The position numbers and the translations under genes were made by a program. DNA of 34,354 bases from Clostridia bacterium (GTDB lineage: Bacteria; Bacillota; Clostridia; UMGS1883; UMGS1540): assembly GCA_017620205.1 (NCBI GenBank), contig JAFZQX010000005.1, forward strand, positions 1-34,354. The letters are read 5' to 3'. This document shows positions 15,304 through 24,961 of this stretch, piece after piece. Below the pieces are notes generated by a model. That model saw only the letters and a program-made list of their open reading frames with translations, searched no databases and was not told the DNA's origin. The first letter of the stretch is position 1, and every line of letters begins with the position of its first letter.

Positions 15304-15321
15304 AGAATTGCAGGAAGTATT

Positions 15322-16182
15322 ATGTCACTTAAAGTACCAAAAAAAATAGCCGCTTTGCATGATATTGCGGGTTTCGGCAGAAGTTCTCTGACGGTTGTAA
15401 TACCTGTTATGAGCGCCATGGGGCATCAGACATGTCCCGTGCCCACGGCGGTACTTTCAACAATAACAGGCTTTTATGAGGACTACGCTATGCTTGATCT
15501 TTCGGAGCTTATGCCCGAATACTTAAAGCATTGGGAAAAAGAAAACTTGAAATTTGACTGTATTTATTCCGGATTTCTCGGCAGTGCGTCGCAGGCGGAG
15601 ATAACATCGGAGTTTATAGACAGGCTCAAAACGCCTTTAAACGTTGTAGACCCCGTTTTTGCCGATGACGGAAAGCTCTATGCCTGCTTTGACCTAAGCA
15701 TAGTTTCTGCTATGAAAAAGCTTTCTGAAAAGGCGGATATAATAACGCCGAATGCTACCGAAGTTTATATGATGCTCGGCGAGAGCGCGCCGCCGGAAGA
15801 CGAAAAGGAAGCGGTTAAAAAAGCCAAAAGCCTTTCAAAGATCGGCCCGTCATATATAATTATAACAAGCGTTCCCGACGGAGAAGGAAACATCTGCGTT
15901 GTGGTTTACGATAAAATTAAAGATACGGCTTATAAAATATCAAATCCGTATATTCACCATGCGCACTATCCCGGCACGGGCGACCTTTTCACAAGCGTTT
16001 TAACAGGGCACATGCTAAACGGTCACTCAGTTGCCGAAAGCGCTTCAAAGGCTGCCGATTTTGTTTTCATGTCCGTTAAAACGGCATGTACAAACGGCGT
16101 TCCCGTACGCGAAGGCATTCCGCTTGAGCTTATGCTGCCGCGGCTTCTGGAAGACCACGGTCTTAAAATTACGGAAATTTAA
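15322..16182 (+). CDS. Pyridoxamine/pyridoxal kinase-like PfkB-family kinase
   Basis: A 286-residue ribokinase-fold enzyme. The N-terminus IAALHDIAGFGRSSLTVVIPVMSAMGHQTCPVPTAVLS is characteristic of PdxY/PdxK-type pyridoxamine kinases, which phosphorylate vitamin B6 vitamers in the salvage route to pyridoxal 5'-phosphate. NVVDPVFADDGKLY and the anion-hole motif PGTGDLFTS (the D is the catalytic base) are intact. AGGAAG is 4 bases before the ATG. It stands alone behind its own promoter and a terminator-bearing leader, so it is likely regulated separately from its neighbours. A thiD-type hydroxymethylpyrimidine kinase is a less likely reading. Confidence 0.88.
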   Translation: MSLKVPKKIAALHDIAGFGRSSLTVVIPVMSAMGHQTCPVPTAVLSTITGFYEDYAMLDLSELMPEYLKHWEKENLKFDCIYSGFLGSASQAEITSEFIDRLKTPLNVVDPVFADDGKLYACFDLSIVSAMKKLSEKADIITPNATEVYMMLGESAPPEDEKEAVKKAKSLSKIGPSYIIITSVPDGEGNICVVVYDKIKDTAYKISNPYIHHAHYPGTGDLFTSVLTGHMLNGHSVAESASKAADFVFMSVKTACTNGVPVREGIPLELMLPRLLEDHGLKITEI

Positions 16183-16194
16183 TATAATTATTCG

Positions 16195-16224
16195 AAAGGA
16201 TACGTTTTTTGCGTATCCTTTTGT
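16195..16224 (+). terminator. Intrinsic terminator after the kinase gene
   Basis: AAAGGATACG (16195-16204), a 7-base TTTTTTG loop, CGTATCCTTT (16212-16221), then TTGTAATTTT. Perfect 10-bp stem. Confidence 0.85.
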
Positions 16225-16259
16225 AATTTTAAACAGTCTATTAAATTTCACGTAAAGTA

Positions 16260-16288
16260 TTGTTTTTTGATAGAAAAAATGTTATAAT
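16260..16288 (+). promoter_or_regulatory. Promoter of secA
   Basis: TTGTTT (16260-16265), a 17-base spacer, TATAAT (16283-16288) with TGT before it (extended -10). It lies 38 bases before the secA start. Confidence 0.75.
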
Positions 16289-16326
16289 TATTTAATATAA
16301 TGGAGTAAAAGGCGGTATATAGAAAA

Positions 16327-19062
16327 ATGGGTATTTTTGAAAAGGTCTTCGGAGACTACAGCGGAAGAGAAATCAAAAGAATAAAACCCACGGTTGAAAA
16401 GGTTTTATCTTATGAAGATGAATACAAAAAGCTTACGGACAGTGAGCTTCGCGCAAAAACAGATGAGTTTAAAGAAAGAATTCAGAGAGGGGAAACGCTT
16501 GACGATATTCTGCCCGAAGCATTTGCGACGGTAAGAGAAGCTTCTGACCGCGTTCTGGGAATGAGACACTTTCCCGTGCAGATTATAGGCGGCATCGTGC
16601 TTCATCAAGGCAGAATAGCCGAAATGAAAACAGGTGAAGGTAAAACGCTTGTTGCAACGCTTCCCGCATATTTAAATGCTTTAACCGGTGAAGGCGTGCA
16701 CATCGTAACCGTAAACGATTACCTTGCCCGCCGTGACAGCGAGTGGATGGGTAAAGTATATAGGTTTTTAGGTCTCACGGTAGGCCTTATCGTAAACGGC
16801 CTTAAAAACGAAGACAGACAAAAGGCATACGCTGCCGATATAACTTACGGCACGAATAACGAGATGGGCTTTGACTATCTGCGTGACAATATGGTTATAT
16901 ATAAAGAACAGATGGTTCAGCGAGGTCACGCGTTTGCTATCGTCGATGAGGTTGACTCGATTTTAATCGATGAAGCGAGAACTCCTCTTATCATAAGCGG
17001 TATGGGTACAAAATCCACAACGCTTTATGAAACTGTAAACGCTTTTGTGCGCGGCCTTAAGAGCATGAAAATAGTTGAGCTTGACACAAAAGAGCTTCAT
17101 GACGATGTTGACGCCGATTATATCGTTGACGAAAAGGCAAAAAGCGTAACGCTTACTGCGCGCGGAACAAAGAAAGCGGAGCAGGCGTTTGGCATAGAAA
17201 ACCTCGCGGATCCCGAGAATATGACGCTTTCGCACCATATTAATCAGGCGATTCGCGCGTGGGGTGTTATGACAAGAGATATTGACTATGTTGTAAAAGA
17301 CGGTCAGGTTCTTATTGTTGACGAGTTTACGGGACGTATAATGATAGGCAGACGCTACAGCGACGGTCTGCATCAGGCAATAGAAGCTAAAGAAGGCGTT
17401 AAGGTTGAAAGAGAGAACAAAACTCTCGCAACCATTACGTTCCAGAACTATTTCAGACTTTATAAAAAGCTTTCCGGTATGACTGGTACTGCCAAAACCG
17501 AGGAGAGCGAATTTCAGACTATATACAGTCTTGACGTTGTAGAAATTCCTACAAACAAGCCGCTTGCCAGAGAAGATATGCCGGACAGGGTTTATAAAAC
17601 GGAAGATGCTAAATTCAGAGCCGTTGTTTCCGAAATCGCAGAAAGACATGCGACCGGACAGCCTGTCCTGGTCGGTACAATAAGTATTGAAAAATCAGAG
17701 ATTTTAAGCGCCATGCTTAAGAAAAGCGGTATAAAGCATAACGTTTTAAACGCGAAGCACCACGATAAGGAAGCTATGATAGTAGCGCAGGCAGGTCAGA
17801 AGGACGCCGTAACAATAGCTACAAACATGGCGGGCCGTGGTACCGATATTGTGCTCGGCGGTAACGCCGAGTATATGGCAAAAAGCGAGATGGAACGCGA
17901 AGGTTTTGACGATGCTATGATAGCCGAGGCTACGGGCTTCGCGGAGACAGACAACGAAGAAATTATCGCGGCGCGTAAAAGATATACGGAGCTTTTTGAT
18001 AAGCATAAAGACGCCGTTTCAAAAGAACACGATGAGGTTGTATCTCTCGGCGGTCTTTGCATCATAGGTACGGAGCGTCACGAATCAAGGCGTATAGACA
18101 ACCAGCTCCGCGGCCGTGCGGGACGTCAGGGCGACCCCGGCAGAAGCGTATTTTATATTTCGCTTCAGGACGATTTGATGCGTCTCTTCGGCTCGGAAAG
18201 ACTTGAAGGTGTTGTAAATACTTTGGGTCTCGGCGATGACGATGTAATAGAGCACAGAATGCTCAGCCGCGCAATTGAAAACGCGCAGAAGAAGGTTGAG
18301 GGCAACAACTTCCAGTCAAGAAAATACGTTCTGCAGTATGACGATGTAATGAACAAGCAGCGTGAGATTATTTACGGTCAGAGAAGACAAGTACTCGACG
18401 GCGAAGATATTAAAGATGTTATTGTTAAAATGGCCAATACAATTGTTGAAGAGGCCGTTGCAAAATATACCGCCGGAAGCGACTATGCGGAAGAATGGAA
18501 CAGATTAGGGCTTCTTGAGTATTTCAACAACGAATTCGCTATGGATCCGCCGCTTGAGATAAGCGAAAAAGAGTTTAACGGCTATAACCGTGAAGAACTT
18601 ACGGAAAAACTGACGGGTTTGGCCCTTCAGCAATATGAAAATAAAGAAAAAGAGCTTACAAGCCCTGTTATGCGTGACGTTGAGCGAGTTATACTCCTTC
18701 GCGCGGTTGACAGCCGTTGGATGGACCATATCGATGAGATGGATCAGCTTAAACACGGTATTGGTCTTCAGGCATACGGACAGCACGATCCCGTAATAGA
18801 ATATCAGTACGCGGGCTTTGATATGTTTGATGAGATGATAGCTTCTATCCGCGAAGATACGGTTAAGTATATTTTACGTGCAAACGTTGAGAAGAAAATT
18901 GAGAGGGAACAGGTTGCAAAGCCTATTGCAGCAACGCACGGCGACGGCAGCGAAACCCGTAAACCCGTTCGCAAAACTGCGGCGGAAAAGGTCGGCAGAA
19001 ACGACCCCTGTCCCTGCGGCAGCGGAAAGAAATATAAAAAATGCTGCGGGCAAAACGAATAA
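16327..19062 (+). CDS. secA: Preprotein translocase ATPase SecA
   Basis: A 911-residue motor that drives secreted proteins through SecYEG. Walker A is MKTGEGKT (residues 100-107); [19 protein letters not shown] is the DEAD-type Walker B region; [22 protein letters not shown] and the [11 protein letters not shown] helicase motif follow. The preprotein cross-linking, scaffold and C-terminal regions are all present at full length. The extreme C-terminus carries the zinc/SecB-type motif C895-P-C897-...-C906-C907 ([14 protein letters not shown]). It has its own promoter and terminator boundary upstream and is followed 16 bases later by prfB. The ribosome binding site is poor (only AAAGGCGG, 13-20 bases upstream). 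Confidence 0.98.
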   Translation: MGIFEKVFGDYSGREIKRIKPTVEKVLSYEDEYKKLTDSELRAKTDEFKERIQRGETLDDILPEAFATVREASDRVLGMRHFPVQIIGGIVLHQGRIAEMKTGEGKTLVATLPAYLNALTGEGVHIVTVNDYLARRDSEWMGKVYRFLGLTVGLIVNGLKNEDRQKAYAADITYGTNNEMGFDYLRDNMVIYKEQMVQRGHAFAIVDEVDSILIDEARTPLIISGMGTKSTTLYETVNAFVRGLKSMKIVELDTKELHDDVDADYIVDEKAKSVTLTARGTKKAEQAFGIENLADPENMTLSHHINQAIRAWGVMTRDIDYVVKDGQVLIVDEFTGRIMIGRRYSDGLHQAIEAKEGVKVERENKTLATITFQNYFRLYKKLSGMTGTAKTEESEFQTIYSLDVVEIPTNKPLAREDMPDRVYKTEDAKFRAVVSEIAERHATGQPVLVGTISIEKSEILSAMLKKSGIKHNVLNAKHHDKEAMIVAQAGQKDAVTIATNMAGRGTDIVLGGNAEYMAKSEMEREGFDDAMIAEATGFAETDNEEIIAARKRYTELFDKHKDAVSKEHDEVVSLGGLCIIGTERHESRRIDNQLRGRAGRQGDPGRSVFYISLQDDLMRLFGSERLEGVVNTLGLGDDDVIEHRMLSRAIENAQKKVEGNNFQSRKYVLQYDDVMNKQREIIYGQRRQVLDGEDIKDVIVKMANTIVEEAVAKYTAGSDYAEEWNRLGLLEYFNNEFAMDPPLEISEKEFNGYNREELTEKLTGLALQQYENKEKELTSPVMRDVERVILLRAVDSRWMDHIDEMDQLKHGIGLQAYGQHDPVIEYQYAGFDMFDEMIASIREDTVKYILRANVEKKIEREQVAKPIAATHGDGSETRKPVRKTAAEKVGRNDPCPCGSGKKYKKCCGQNE

Positions 19063-19078
19063 GTAAAGGATTGATTTT

Positions 19079-20200
19079 GTGCTTGAATTTGAGCAGTATA
19101 AGCTGGAACTCGGCGGTATGGAAAAAGATTTCACCGAGCTGTATGAGGCTCTCGGAATAGAGAAAGAGAAAGCAAAACTTAAAGAGCTTGAAGATTTAAG
19201 CGCCGAGCCTGATTTTTATAATGACATGCAGGCGTCGCAGAAAACGCTCCGTGAAATCAAGCAGACAAAAGCGGCAATTACCGCCTATGAAGAACTGTAT
19301 GAAAAATGGGAAGACACAAAAACGCTTACGGAGCTTGCGCTTGACGAAGACGATGAGTCGGTTTTGGACGAGGTTTCAAAAAATATTGAAGATCTCAAAA
19401 GCGGGCTTGAGAGCACAAGGCTTTCGGCGCTTTTATCGGGTCCGTACGACAAAAACAATACGATTATAACGGTTCACGCCGGCGCAGGAGGCACCGAAGC
19501 GCAGGACTGGGCTTCAATGCTTTTGCGCATGTATCAAAGATATGCCGAGCGTCACGGCTACAACGTAACAACAATGGATTATTTAGACGGCGATGAGGCG
19601 GGCATAAAAAGCGCTACGATTCTTATTGAAGGCAGAAACGCATACGGTTATTTAAAATGCGAGAAAGGCGTTCACCGCCTTGTCAGAATTTCGCCGTTTG
19701 ACTCGTCAAGCAGACGTCATACGTCTTTTGCTTCAATAGAGGTTATGCCCGATATGGATGAGGATATAGATGTAACGATAAACCCGGATGATTTAAAGGT
19801 TGATACGTTCCGTTCCAGCGGCGCGGGCGGTCAGCACGTTAATAAAACATCGTCCGCGATAAGAATTACGCATATTCCGACGGGCATAGTAGTTGCCTGC
19901 CAGAACGAGCGTTCACAGCACCAGAACAGGGATTACGCCATGAAGATGCTGAAAGCGAAGCTTCTTGAGATTGCGGAGCGCGAGCATAAAGAAAAGATAG
20001 AAGATATAAAAGGCGAGCAGAAAGAGATAGGATGGGGCAGCCAGATAAGGTCATATGTTTTCCATCCGTACAGCATGGTAAAAGACCACAGAACATCGTA
20101 CGAAACGGGCAACACAACAGCTGTTATGGACGGCGATCTGGACGGCTTTATAAACGCTTATCTTAAAGCGGCAAATTTGGGCGAATTAAATTTAAAATAA
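19079..20200 (+). CDS. prfB: Peptide chain release factor 2
   Basis: A 373-residue factor that reads UGA and UAA stop codons and triggers peptide release. GGQ is at residues 250-252 (SSGAGGQHVNKTSSAIRITH) and the recognition tripeptide SPF at 205-207, which marks RF2 rather than RF1. The start is GTG with AAAGGA 8 bases upstream. The reading frame is continuous: the region around codons 22-30 (YEALGIEKEKAKL), where many bacteria have an autoregulatory CTTTGA +1 frameshift, has no stop. It follows secA by 16 bases, a pairing common in Firmicutes, and is probably co-transcribed. Confidence 0.96.
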   Translation: MLEFEQYKLELGGMEKDFTELYEALGIEKEKAKLKELEDLSAEPDFYNDMQASQKTLREIKQTKAAITAYEELYEKWEDTKTLTELALDEDDESVLDEVSKNIEDLKSGLESTRLSALLSGPYDKNNTIITVHAGAGGTEAQDWASMLLRMYQRYAERHGYNVTTMDYLDGDEAGIKSATILIEGRNAYGYLKCEKGVHRLVRISPFDSSSRRHTSFASIEVMPDMDEDIDVTINPDDLKVDTFRSSGAGGQHVNKTSSAIRITHIPTGIVVACQNERSQHQNRDYAMKMLKAKLLEIAEREHKEKIEDIKGEQKEIGWGSQIRSYVFHPYSMVKDHRTSYETGNTTAVMDGDLDGFINAYLKAANLGELNLK

Positions 20201-20243
20201 TAATTTTTACAGCCGCAAAGCGCGGCGGAAAAGGAGACAAAAA

Positions 20244-20870
20244 ATGAAAAAGGTTTTAGCAATTTTAATGGTAATGATGCTTTTGATGTCGGTAACAGCA
20301 TATGCAGATGCAACGCCGAGCGACTGGGCAAAAGACGAAATAATAGAGCAGCTTCCGCAGCTTTTTGAATCTGTTGTGGGCAGTATTGACTATCAGGGCG
20401 CGCTTTCGCGTTCAGAGTGCTGTATGCTTATTTTCCAGGTTTATTCAAAACTCGGCGGAAACATAGAACCCGGTGATGTTACACAGAAGTTTTCCGATGT
20501 AGGCGCTGAGATGAGCGATATGTTTATTCCTTTTATGAATAAAGCAAACATAGTATTCGGTATTTCAGATACCGAGTTTGCGCCGCGCGCTCACGTTAAA
20601 AGACAGGAATTCTGCGCAATGCTTTGCCGCACACTCCAGCAGTTTGACAGCGACGTAACTGCCGACATGCAGGAAGCGGGCAGTGCCGTTGCAGCTTTTG
20701 CAGATGCCGGAAACGTTTCCGATTGGGCAACTTTAAACGTTGGATACTGCTTAAATCACGGTTATATTAAAGGCGTAAGCGATACTGAAATAGACCCGCT
20801 TGGCGATGTAACGGTTGAGCAGGCAATGGTTATTTGCAGCAGAATAGTAAACGAAAAGCTCGGGAGGTAA
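20244..20870 (+). CDS. Small secreted protein made of SLH repeats
   Basis: A 208-residue exported protein. Residues 1-21 are a signal peptide ending AYA. The rest is three SLH-like repeats (about 26-75, 82-140 and 150-205), recognised from DWAKDEI...L, KFSDVGAEMSDMFIPFMNKANIVFGISDTEFAPRAHVKRQEF and FADAGNVSDWATLNVGYCLNHGYIKGVSDTEIDPLGDVTVEQ. It has no other domain, so it may cap or fill the cell-wall polymer layer, or accompany another surface protein. AAAAGGAG is 5 bases before the ATG. The GGGAGG that serves rhaB lies in its last two codons and stop, so the two genes are probably translationally coupled. Confidence 0.85.
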   Translation: MKKVLAILMVMMLLMSVTAYADATPSDWAKDEIIEQLPQLFESVVGSIDYQGALSRSECCMLIFQVYSKLGGNIEPGDVTQKFSDVGAEMSDMFIPFMNKANIVFGISDTEFAPRAHVKRQEFCAMLCRTLQQFDSDVTADMQEAGSAVAAFADAGNVSDWATLNVGYCLNHGYIKGVSDTEIDPLGDVTVEQAMVICSRIVNEKLGR

Positions 20871-20873
20871 ATT

Positions 20874-22247
20874 ATGTATTACTTAGCTGTTGATATCGGC
20901 GCTTCAAGCGGCAGACATATACTTGGTGAGATAAAAGACGGCAAGCTCCAAATAGAAGAAATATACCGTTTCTCAAACGGTGCCGTTAAACGAAACGGTC
21001 ATATCTGCTGGGAACTTGACAGACTCTTTGCAGAGATTATAAACGGTATGAAAAAATGTGCGGAAATCGGCAAGATTCCGCAAAGCATGGGTATTGACTG
21101 CTTCGGCGTTGACTTTGTTTTGCTTGACAAAGACGATAATATTCTGGGCGATACGGTAGCGTACAGAGATACGAGAACAGAAGCCGTAAAAGACGCTGTA
21201 AACGAAGCATACCCGAACTTCTATGAGACAACGGGTATTGCGGAGCAGCTTTTTAATTCCGTATATCAGCTTGCCGCTTTAAAAAAAGAGCATCCGGAAT
21301 ATATAGATGAAGCAAAGCGCTTTTTGATGCTTACGGAGTATTTTAATTTCAGACTTACGGGCAACAAGGTAAATGAATACACAAACAGCACAACAACAAT
21401 GCTTTTGAATGCCGAAACGGAAGACTTTGACGATAATATTTTAAAAGCCATCGGCGTTCCGAAAGAGATTTTCTCAAAGCCCGAAAAGCCGGGAACCGTG
21501 GTAGGCACACTCTGTGAAGAGATTAAAAAGGAAGTTGGATTTGACTGTAAAGTTATCCTTCCCGCAACGCATGATACAGGTTCTGCCGTTTTCGCCGTTC
21601 CCACAAACGATAAGTGCATCTTTTTAAGCTCCGGTACATGGAGTCTTATGGGCACGGTGCTTGATAAGCCTATCTGCACGAAAGAAGCGAAAGATAAGGG
21701 CTTTACAAACGAGGGCGGCGTTGTAGGCATAAGATTTTTAAAAAACATTATGGGTCTTTGGATCATCCAGTCTGTAAGACACGAGCTTGGCGATAAATAC
21801 AGCTTCGCAGAACTTTGCGAAATGGCTGAAAAATCCGCATACCCCGATATAATAAACGTAAACGACAACGTTTTCTTCTCACCCGAGAGCATGATAGACG
21901 CTATTAATGAGCACTTAAAGCAAAACTGCGCGCCGAAGCCCGAAACGGTTGGCGATATGCTCAAAGCCGTTTACGGCGGTCTCGCGAAAAGCTACGGCGA
22001 AACAGTTTCGGAGATTGAAGACATAACAGGCGAAAAGTTTGACGCAGTTTATATCATAGGCGGCGGCAGCCGTGACGGATACTTGAATAAGCTTACTGCG
22101 GAGAAAACAGGTAAAACTGTTTATGCCGGACCTACAGAGGCAACCGCAATAGGCAACCTGCTTGTTCAGGCAAAGGCGGCAAACGAGATATCAACGGAAG
22201 AAATACCCGGTCTCGTTTCGCGCTCGTTTGACGTTAAAAAAGTTTGA
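20874..22247 (+). CDS. rhaB: Rhamnulokinase
   Basis: A 457-residue FGGY-family sugar kinase that phosphorylates L-rhamnulose in rhamnose breakdown. The N-terminal phosphate motif AVDIGASSGRH, the GIDCFGVDFVLLD segment with the catalytic aspartate, SSGTWSLMG, and the C-terminal adenosine motif IGGGSRDGYLNKLTAEKTGK are typical of RhaB. The start lies 3 bases after the previous stop, with GGGAGG ideally spaced. No rhaA, rhaD or rhamnose regulator is in the window, so the rest of the pathway must lie elsewhere. Rhamnose is a major side sugar of pectin and of many cell-wall polysaccharides. L-fuculokinase is a less likely alternative. Confidence 0.92.
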   Translation: MYYLAVDIGASSGRHILGEIKDGKLQIEEIYRFSNGAVKRNGHICWELDRLFAEIINGMKKCAEIGKIPQSMGIDCFGVDFVLLDKDDNILGDTVAYRDTRTEAVKDAVNEAYPNFYETTGIAEQLFNSVYQLAALKKEHPEYIDEAKRFLMLTEYFNFRLTGNKVNEYTNSTTTMLLNAETEDFDDNILKAIGVPKEIFSKPEKPGTVVGTLCEEIKKEVGFDCKVILPATHDTGSAVFAVPTNDKCIFLSSGTWSLMGTVLDKPICTKEAKDKGFTNEGGVVGIRFLKNIMGLWIIQSVRHELGDKYSFAELCEMAEKSAYPDIINVNDNVFFSPESMIDAINEHLKQNCAPKPETVGDMLKAVYGGLAKSYGETVSEIEDITGEKFDAVYIIGGGSRDGYLNKLTAEKTGKTVYAGPTEATAIGNLLVQAKAANEISTEEIPGLVSRSFDVKKV

Positions 22248-22273
22248 TTATATAGTTTCTTGGGGGTTTTGAT

Positions 22274-24871
22274 ATGAAATCAACAACCTTGAAAAGAATA
22301 AAAGAGGTAGCCGCGGTGTTAATCACCGCGGTTATATTAACATCGGGATTTTCTGCCGGCGGTATATCCGCAGATGCTGAAAAAACTAAAGTAATAGTAA
22401 ATGTCACGGAGCAAAACGGCGTATCGCTTTGCAAAACGGCTGAAAACAGCGGCGTTGAGGTTTGTGACGTTTATGAAAACCTTTCAAGCTTTTCTGCGCT
22501 AGCATCGCCCGTTGAAATTGAAAAGCTTAAAAGCATTTTCGGAGACGGAAACGTCATTGTTTCAGAGAGGTTTACTCTGCCCGAAGAGCCTATAATAACT
22601 GATGCGGAAAGCGCAGAGCTTATGTCATACGAAAACGGTTATGACGGTGAGGGCACCGTTATAGCCGTAATTGACAGCTGCTTCTTGGCTGAACATGAGT
22701 ATTTTGATACGGATTTATCTTCTCCGAAGCTGTCAAGAGCTGATATTGAAACGCTGATAGCGGAAGGAAAAGTTCAGCCCGGCAGATATGTAAGCGAGAA
22801 GATACCGTTTGCATACGACTATTACGGAAACGATACCGATGTAAACGGTAAGGGCGCACACGGAACGCACGTTGCAGGTATAGCAGGCGGTAAAGTTGAA
22901 AAGACACGGCGCGGCACGGCACCGGGCGCACAGCTTCTTTTAATGAAAGTATATAATGATGAGACGGGCGGCGCGGAAACAGCGGATATTATAAAAGCCA
23001 TAAACGATGCCATAACGCTCGGCGCAGATGTTATAAACTTAAGCCTCGGCTCGCCTTGCGGAAATTCTCTTGATAACGAAACCCAGGCTTACGAGTATTA
23101 TTTCGCACAACTGAAAAAATACGGAATAGACATTTGCTGTTCTGCGGGAAACAATGCAATAATCGGCAAAAATCTATACGGGCAAAGGTATCCGACAACC
23201 GATGTGGTTGATTACGGTACAATATCGTCGCCCGCGAGCGCTGACAGCGCAATAGCAGTTTCTGCATTGACGCGAGTTGGCGGCGGCTATGAAGTGGCAG
23301 ATTATTCTTCATGGGGCGTTTTGCCGGGCCTTAAACTGAAGCCTGATTTCTGCGCCGTGGGAACAATGGTAAATTCCTCGACAAATACGTCAAAAACTTC
23401 GTACGGCAGCGGCAGCGGAACTTCTATGGCGGCGCCTGCAGGAACGGGTACTGTAGCTGTGGTTAAATCATACATAAAAAACAAGTATCCCGATTTGTCC
23501 GACGCTGACGCAGGAATACTTGCAAAGTTTTTTACGGCAAACACCGCGGAAATACTTTTGGATACGGACGGGATACCCGTGTCGCCGCGTGCACAGGGCG
23601 CGGGCAGAATAGATTCGGCGGCTGCAGTGAACACGCCCGTCGCGCTTTACACGGACGATTTTGACACAAAAATAAACCTCTATGATAATCTCGGAGATTC
23701 GGTAACATTTTCCTTTACAGCCGAAAATTTGTCAAAAGAAAGTGTTACGTACAACATAAAAGGCGTTGCCGTTACCGATAACTATAATGTCATAAACGGA
23801 AAAACGTATGTAAACGGCAGATCAAGGCTTTTGCAGGGCGCGGAGGTTTCGTTTGACTGCGGAAACAGCGTAACGCTTGAGCCTGAAGAGATAAAAACAA
23901 TTACCGCAACTTTGACGTTTGACGCGTCTGAAACGGAAAGGATTTTTGAGGTTTTTACAAACGGCTTTTTTGTGGAAGGCTTTGTCTCGCTTTATAATGA
24001 TACAAACCCCGAAATATCAATTCCTTTTTTGGGTTTTAAAGGAAGCTGGGCAGTTCAATGTGCATTTGATAAAAACGGCCTTTTGGGAGAATATAATGTT
24101 ATATATAACAATGCGGAAATTCCCGTATATAAAATAGACGGCGAAGAGCCTTTTGTTGCGGTTCCCGAAGGCGGCAAAAAAATGAGAATAGAAAATATGC
24201 CCGTGTTGAGAAACTTTTATCAGACCATAACGGTTATGGAAAACTTAAACGGCAAAGAAGTGGGCAGTGAGTATTATCTGTCAAATGCCGCAAAAAAGAG
24301 CTATTGGGACGCGGGTCTAACGAAGCTCTCTGCCGTTACGACAAATGAGATACCGCTTAGGAAAAAATTTCTTTCGGCTTTGGGCGAGGGTGAGTATTAC
24401 TACGCCTTATATACCCGCGGCGAATATAAGGAAAGTCTGGCTGAAATGGGACCGTTTAAGCTCAAAACGGTAATAGACAAAACCGCGCCGGGTGCGCCGC
24501 GCGTTTCCGCTTTAAAAGTTTCAGGCGGATGCATTAAATATGAGATTTCGGCGTCTGATAATTTCGGCATAAAATCAGCAGGGACAAATACAGAGGAGCA
24601 ATTTGACGTTATGCAGGTAACGCACGGGGAAGACGCGCGTTTTGATGTGGCGTCTTGCGACAGCGTAACCGTGTATGACTTTGCCGGAAACCAAAAAACG
24701 GCGGCTGTCACAAATCTGGAGCAGTGCTTTATATGCGAATTTGACGGAGACGGAAAGCTTAAATGGATAACTGCCGCGAAGGTGCCTATAGTAAACGGCG
24801 CGCCGTCATACGAACTTGAAGAAAACACAAAAATTTTCATATGGGACAGTAATATGCACCCCAAATATTAA
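22274..24871 (+). CDS. Secreted subtilisin-family (S8) protease, lactocepin/C5a-peptidase-like
   Basis: An 865-residue secreted serine protease. A signal peptide (about 1-33) is followed by a short prodomain. The catalytic domain has D134 (AVIDS), H196 (GAHGTHVAG), oxyanion N293 (SAGNN) and S384 (GSGTSMAAP), all intact. No protease-associated insert is seen between N293 and S384. Residues about 450-600 resemble the Fn3-like (fn3_5) domain of streptococcal C5a peptidase and lactocepin, ending EGFVSLYND...ISIPFLGFKGSW. The remaining C-terminus is beta-rich. There is no LPxTG or SLH anchor, so it may be released or held non-covalently. GGGGG precedes the ATG by 9 bases; a terminator follows. Confidence 0.9.
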   Translation: MKSTTLKRIKEVAAVLITAVILTSGFSAGGISADAEKTKVIVNVTEQNGVSLCKTAENSGVEVCDVYENLSSFSALASPVEIEKLKSIFGDGNVIVSERFTLPEEPIITDAESAELMSYENGYDGEGTVIAVIDSCFLAEHEYFDTDLSSPKLSRADIETLIAEGKVQPGRYVSEKIPFAYDYYGNDTDVNGKGAHGTHVAGIAGGKVEKTRRGTAPGAQLLLMKVYNDETGGAETADIIKAINDAITLGADVINLSLGSPCGNSLDNETQAYEYYFAQLKKYGIDICCSAGNNAIIGKNLYGQRYPTTDVVDYGTISSPASADSAIAVSALTRVGGGYEVADYSSWGVLPGLKLKPDFCAVGTMVNSSTNTSKTSYGSGSGTSMAAPAGTGTVAVVKSYIKNKYPDLSDADAGILAKFFTANTAEILLDTDGIPVSPRAQGAGRIDSAAAVNTPVALYTDDFDTKINLYDNLGDSVTFSFTAENLSKESVTYNIKGVAVTDNYNVINGKTYVNGRSRLLQGAEVSFDCGNSVTLEPEEIKTITATLTFDASETERIFEVFTNGFFVEGFVSLYNDTNPEISIPFLGFKGSWAVQCAFDKNGLLGEYNVIYNNAEIPVYKIDGEEPFVAVPEGGKKMRIENMPVLRNFYQTITVMENLNGKEVGSEYYLSNAAKKSYWDAGLTKLSAVTTNEIPLRKKFLSALGEGEYYYALYTRGEYKESLAEMGPFKLKTVIDKTAPGAPRVSALKVSGGCIKYEISASDNFGIKSAGTNTEEQFDVMQVTHGEDARFDVASCDSVTVYDFAGNQKTAAVTNLEQCFICEFDGDGKLKWITAAKVPIVNGAPSYELEENTKIFIWDSNMHPKY

Positions 24872-24895
24872 AGAGCCTCACTGGCTCTTTTTTTT
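24870..24895 (+). terminator. Intrinsic terminator after the protease gene
   Basis: AAAGAGCC (24870-24877), a 5-base loop, GGCTCTTT (24883-24890), then a run of five further T. The stem begins within the stop codon region. Confidence 0.9.
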
Positions 24896-24961
24896 AGCCA
24901 TTGTTTGTCATTCTCTTTTTTTGTTAATGTAAAGAGGGAAGGAAAAAGGAGATGATTTTTT

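Noticed and set aside
16963-17649. A 228-codon minus-strand open frame inside secA
   Set aside because: Antisense shadow of SecA motifs; no ribosome binding site or family features.
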